Part shown: positions 59,395 to 64,000 of the stretch, piece by piece
Position numbering within the stretch: the first letter of the stretch is position 1
Layout: every line of letters starts with the position of its first letter
Assembly: GCA_024220505.1 (NCBI GenBank)
Contig: JAKZZE010000010.1
Span: 1,364,001-1,428,000, forward strand
Length of the DNA stretch: 64,000 nt
Direction: 5' to 3'
DNA from: Rhizopus arrhizus
Taxonomy: Eukaryota > Mucoromycota > Mucoromycetes > Mucorales > Rhizopodaceae
The notes under the pieces: model-generated
What the model was told of the DNA's origin: nothing
The model's database searches: none
The model's input: only the letters and a program-made list of their open reading frames with translations
Position numbers and translations under genes: made by a program

Positions 59395-61220
59395 TGAATA
59401 ATAGATCGAAAGAACTATTATTCAACATTTCTTCATTGAACTGTAACAGTTTGGTGAAGACCCATGATACCCAAAAACAATCCAATTTCATACGTTACTT
59501 ACGCTCTTTAAATTTCAACATAATGGCCTTTCAAGAAACACACACCACCACAGACCATGAAAACTTCATCAATGTACAATTTCAAGCATCTCAGTCCCTA
59601 TGGACTCGCCATTGTGGCTTACTTTCCTTTTCTTCCAAATATCAACTATCAGACAATCTGATTCCGTCAAACCCTCGCATTATTCTATCCAAAATCAGTC
59701 ATCCACAAAATTTTTATGCTCCTTTCCATGTATTAGTGGTTTATGCTCCAGCTTCTACAGGTAAGGACAGAAGAGAGTTTTTTGATTCTGTGTTAGATGC
59801 TCTCAATTCGGTATCTGATATTGACCCACACCGGATCATTATCCTTGGCGACTTCAATTATTCTTATCATCGTCGTAACTTGTCAACTCAAACGTCTCTA
59901 AAATGGGTATCATATCTAGAGAAATCCTTTTATAACGTGATGCATAGTGGGGACAATAGTAATATCCCAACATTCCGCCGCAATGATGAGATCTACTCTA
60001 CAATCGATTACATCTTCATTAGTAATCAGATGCACCCAATGCTTAAGTCTACCGATATACACCGACTACACTCTTCGTGGACTGATCATCAATTGCTCTC
60101 TTTTTCGATTAATTTAGGCCAAACTCCCACTGGGTTTGGTCTCTGGCGTGCCAACCCCATTTTGGCTCAACAGAAAGCGTACCGCGTACAATTAAAGCAA
60201 CGACTCACAGGTATTGTACCTTCTTTGCCTAATCAGATGACAGCACAAGAACAATGGGACTACGTCAAATCTGAGATACGGCTATTTACTCAACGCTATG
60301 CAGTCGACTACACCAATTGGCGTAAAAAGTCAATTAAGGTCTTACAGCGCAAGCGTAATGCTTTCCTCCGAAGTCAGCCACCTATAGCCATCCGGCTACA
60401 GTGTCTTCCTGTTATGGACCAACAAATTGAATCTCTTCAACAAGAGTTGGTGAATATTGCAGCATTAAAGGCGGGAATACGTTGGAGAGAACATGGAGAG
60501 AAATCGGCCGGTTATCTCAAGCGGATACACCAGGTACGAACCGTCGAACAGAGCATAAACTGTTTACAAGATACTACATCGGGATCGACTGTATCCTCTC
60601 GTACACAACTCCTGGAGGTTAGTCAAGCATTTTACCAAGAACTCTATTCAGTTGATCCTGTGGATGAACATGATATTGATTGCTACCTGCAAGATATAGC
60701 AAATCTACCACAATTAAATGAAGATGATCGTCGTTATCTCACTTCTCCAATTACAATTGAGGACATAATTGAACAGTCAAAGAAAGTCATTGGGAAGCAA
60801 AGTAGTCCTGGATCGGATGGTTTAGGTTATGTCTTCATGCATCTCATTTATCAGTTCTCACCGTTAAAGGATCTTATTACCAAGATATACAACACGGCGC
60901 TAGCTACTGGTTCCTTTCCTTCATCATGGCAAGATTTACGTGTACGATTACTGCCAAAGAAAGGGGATCTCTCTACCCTAAAAAACTGGAGACCAATTTC
61001 CTTGATCAATTGTGATGCAAAGATCTACACGCGCATTATTAACCAACGGATGAGATCCGTTATGGACACAATTATCAATCGTTATCAAACTGGTTTTCTT
61101 GGTGATCGCTTTATAGCTGAAAATGGCATGATTCTCAACATACTCATGGAACAAGCTCATGTTCAAAAAAGGCCAGAGATTGGTCTCTTATTAGATCAAG
61201 AAAAGGCCTATGATCGCGTC

Positions 61221-61799
61221 TGTTATGTTCTGGTAAAGTAATTAAGGTAGCGATAAAAACCAAAGAATACTTTTTGAGACTGAACTTTATTTAAGACAAT
61301 CTTAATTGTTAAAAAGAAATCATTACAAAGTCTACTATTTATATTCTTCTATCAGTTGGCGGGTAAATGAGTTGTTATGAGCGTAGATCCAATAATTGAC
61401 ATGTTTGATTGAAGAATGATCACTGAATCGATTATGAAAATTTTTAATTCGTTGTTTTTATAGATCTTATTGTTCTTTAACTGATCTGGGAGAATTGTCC
61501 CGTCTTCATTGAGAGGAAAGATATATTTATATGAAATGCCTCCAGTCAGATCAAAGTTGACTAGGTACCTGATCCATTATTATTCATTTACAGAATTGAT
61601 GAATAGTAAAGGTCATGACTTATTTATTGTTCATGTTTACTTTATAGAATGAATCTAATAGTGATAGTTTTATATAAAAAAGAAGAAGAATATATTTTAT
61701 TTGATAAAGATTTAAATTATTATCTTTTATCAATTTTAATATACTTCTTTTAGTTGTGATTATTCAATGTCCGTTATGATCAGACGCTGTTCTACAACA
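61221..61799. mobile_element. Solo LTR 1 (579 bp) in the LINE reverse transcriptase
   Basis: Starts TGTTATG and ends CTACAACA, so the ends TGTT...AACA are inverted. Flanked by a perfect 5-bp duplication GCGTC (61216-61220 and 61800-61804). The LINE frame DRV-HPMYLRQ is restored exactly when it is removed. The internal part of the retroelement is gone. Superfamily cannot be told from the LTR alone; orientation is not assigned. Confidence 0.88.
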
Positions 61800-61959
61800 G
61801 CGTCCACCCTATGTACTTGCGTCAAACAATGCTAGCCTTTGGTTTTCCTCCATCTTTAGTCCATTCTCTTGAGAGTCTTTTCTTTGGAAATGCGGTGAGA
61901 ATCAATATCAATGGGTATTTTACCAACAAAGTTGATCAGCGTCGTGGTCTTAGACAAGG

Positions 61960-62300
61960 TGAAGTGTTTTAAGTATTCAAAAATAAGATAAAGAAGAATT
62001 AACGAGACCGAACAATAGTTCTAAAGTCGAATACTTTTATTAAAGAAAGATTTCAAGGCTATTTATATTAGTTGAGCAAGACCTGAGATTAGATGACAAA
62101 AATAGTTACGACCGATATGATTTGACATGTATAAGAAAAATTTTATAAACTGATGTTAATAATCAACTGTTGAGATGAAAGTGAAACTCGGCTGTTTAGG
62201 GCAGTGATAATTATCAGGTTCTATTCTTATTCAAACTCATTTGTAAAGATTTAGTCCAGAATGATAAGACTGTATCTTATTGACATGTCAAAACATGACA
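61960..62300. mobile_element. Solo LTR 2 (341 bp) in the LINE reverse transcriptase
   Basis: Starts TGAAGTG and ends ATGACA, flanked by CAAGG (61955-61959 and 62301-62305). Removal joins GLRQG to DPLSPLLF in frame. Its sequence differs from solo LTR 1, so this is a separate family and a separate event 160 bp away. Confidence 0.88.
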
Positions 62301-64000
62301 CAAGGCGATCCATTATCGCCTCTTCTTTTCAACATTGCGCTGGAACCGTTTCTTCGACATATCCTTCAAGATTCTTCCTTTCAAGGTTTCCAATTCCAAG
62401 TTGTTAGCAACTCGGCCACCACAACAACCAATACCATGCCCCCTCCCTTAAAGGTACTTGCCTATGCGGATGATGTATGTGTCCTGTTGCATTCCACGGA
62501 TGATTACTGTCGCCTACGCTACCATTTAGACCGCTATGGGTCTGTATCCAATGCTAAGGTTAATATTCACAAGACAGAAGCATTTTCTTTGGATGGACGC
62601 TCCTACCCAGAGTGGATTGCTTTTCTAGCAGCACAAGGTATCTCCAACTGGCACGATCATTCGTCACCTAGTCCACTTCGATATCTTGGCTTTCCCCTGA
62701 TTCAGTCTTTTCATCAACGTCGGTATCTAGAACAACAGTTGTTACAGACAGTGAAATCTCAATGTACTATCTACTCTCAACGTAGACTTTCTATCAAAGG
62801 ACGCGTTACCATCGTGAATGCATTAATACTTTCTAAATTGTGGTATGTTTTGCGGATGGTCTATTTGCCGACTACCTTCTTTCGACGGCTCAATTCTGCG
62901 ATTTATTAGTTTGTCTGGCATAATTGCAAACCTAAGATCAAATACACGCAGTTGTGTTTAGATCCAAAGTTAGGTGGGTTAGGTCTTTTGGATCCACAAA
63001 TTCAACGACACAACCTACAGATACGCTGGCTACGTCAAGTCCTGGAAGACAACCACCATCAGTCTTGTAGTCAACCTATATTGCTAGATCATATACGTCG
63101 TTTCCATTCAGGAAATACTGGAACAAGACTGGCTCTCTTTTTCCCTCTTTTACGATTACGTCCTGCTGCTCACGCCAATAACTTTATGCAAAACATATAT
63201 GAGGCGGTTGATTCTTTCGGATATGCAGGTACACAACAGACAAAGTGTACTCCTGCCACACTTCTCAGCTTGCCCCTGTCTGCTATATTAGCTATGATTC
63301 CTACTGATTATTGGATCACTCGATCACGACACAAAAAACTCAAGGTGTCTCAATTTTTTACGTATGATCACCACTTTGGATGTATACGACCCTTGTTGTC
63401 ATCTGACCAGCCTTCCTCCCCTCGTCTGGTTTCTAAGTTAAGCCGAGATATCCATAATCGAACCATCAAGCTAAATCAGCTTATCTGGCCTCATATATTG
63501 AATCAAAATCAACCATTGGGTGAAGTAGATGATTCAGCGTTCATCGATGCCTTCTGTTCGCAACCCCAATGGATCAATTACAAACCTAAACCATTTCGGT
63601 TGTCTCTAATACAGCGATCTCTACCATCATCAGCAATGTCACAAATACCAACTTCCAAGTGGTCACTTTTTTGGAAAATGCCTGTTTCGCCTGAAAGCCG
63701 GTCTTTATGGTATCGCCTATTCCATCGTAAACTCTATAGTCAATCACTTCTTTCAAGATTTGATAACGGTTTGACCTCTTCACAATGTAAATTTTGTTCT
63801 GCTAATACTGAAGACTTACAACACCTCTTCGTGCGCTGTCCTATGAAATGGAGAATATGGATAGATGCCTTCAATTTCTTTAGTCCACACCTCACTTTCA
63901 CTCAAGACGATGTATGCTCAATTCTCTGGTCTTTTCAGCAGTTTACTTTTGTTGACAACATTGATCTCTGGACTCTCAGCTGCTGTGTGCTTTCCGTTAT

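Larger units (their letters stand above)
57940..64000 (+). mobile_element. Non-LTR retrotransposon (LINE), inactivated and running off the right edge
   Basis: Two-ORF LINE on the plus strand: ORF1 57940-59394 and ORF2 59394 to beyond 64000. The 5' boundary is unclear because the composite mariner ends at 57936. Within ORF2, two different solo LTRs (61221-61799 and 61960-62300) and an in-frame TAG (62907-62909) destroy function. Removing both insertions restores the RT frame across both junctions. Confidence 0.92.
59394..64000 (+). pseudogene. LINE ORF2: AP-type endonuclease, reverse transcriptase, zinc-binding tail (interrupted)
   Basis: Endonuclease motifs: SSLNCNSL, FQETHT, VVYAPAS, ILGDFNYSY, IDYIF and WTDHQLLSFS. 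RT: SSPGSDGLGYVF, KNWRPISLINCDAKIYTRII, TGFLGDRFIAENG, LLLDQEKAYDRV (first catalytic Asp), then after the first solo LTR HPMYLRQTMLAFGFPPSL, QRRGLRQG, and after the second GDPLSPLLFNIALEPF, LAYADDVCVLL (the YADD box), RYLGFPL. After the TAG at 62907 the frame continues FVWHNCKPKIKYTQL to a zinc-binding region CKFCSANTEDLQHLFVRCP near 63790. The frame is still open at the window end. Broken by two LTR insertions and one stop. Confidence 0.92.

Overview
This window is nuclear DNA of a filamentous fungus, most likely an early-diverging Mucoromycota (Mucorales-like) species. The reasons are an AT-rich sequence with many 45-90 bp GT-AG introns, compact genes with fungal orthologues, a RAB3GAP1 orthologue (absent from yeasts), a DPM1 without a C-terminal membrane anchor, and lineage-specific orphan ORFs of a type I associate with Mucorales. 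The species cannot be named from this sequence. I found no rRNA, tRNA or CRISPR array.

Layout. 1-15.7 kb is gene-dense: a 5'-truncated tandem AAA ATPase (AFG2/CDC48-like), HUT1 (-), a 2.2-kb gene-poor stretch with a degenerate repeat, the catalytic subunit of Rab3GAP, DPM1, an unknown multipass membrane protein (-), a predicted winged-helix/PP2C phosphatase fusion (-), and a CUE-domain protein. 15.8-23.2 kb is an unusual accessory block bounded by 193-bp near-identical direct repeats. It carries two orphan coding regions (A and B), a small minus-strand ORF, two arrays of short repeats, and a 1.6-kb Tc1/mariner-type element inserted in A. 23.2-29.2 kb is mostly non-coding, with one secreted double-psi beta-barrel protein and a transposase relic.

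29.2-43.3 kb is again a housekeeping gene cluster: OXA1 (-) head-to-head with ATP11, VPS72/YL1, an MFS permease, PRPP synthetase, an Erv2-like sulfhydryl oxidase, a small unknown gene, and two tandem GT15 (KRE2/MNT1) mannosyltransferases (-). 43.3-54.4 kb holds a LINE fragment, a Ser/Thr-rich single-pass surface protein with a repeat tail, a transposase relic, a CCCH/FG nucleoporin (NUP42-like) and a Pumilio/PUF protein (-).

54.5-64 kb is a nest of mobile DNA: a small retroposed insertion, a 3.3-kb mariner-type element with about 0.75-kb inverted arms that has swallowed a piece of an orphan gene, and a non-LTR retrotransposon (ORF1 with zinc knuckles; ORF2 with endonuclease, RT and a Zn-binding tail). 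Two different solo LTRs with perfect 5-bp target duplications interrupt its RT domain. It runs off the right edge.

Functional themes. Mitochondrial inner-membrane and ATP synthase assembly (OXA1 and ATP11 share a 146-bp promoter). Secretory-pathway glycosylation (HUT1, DPM1, two GT15 enzymes) together with ER oxidative folding (Erv2). The most novel material is the orphan family shared by A, B and the mariner-captured fragment, and the direct-repeat-bounded block that carries two of its members. Exon boundaries throughout are my manual GT-AG calls that keep the frame and the family motifs; they are not computed.
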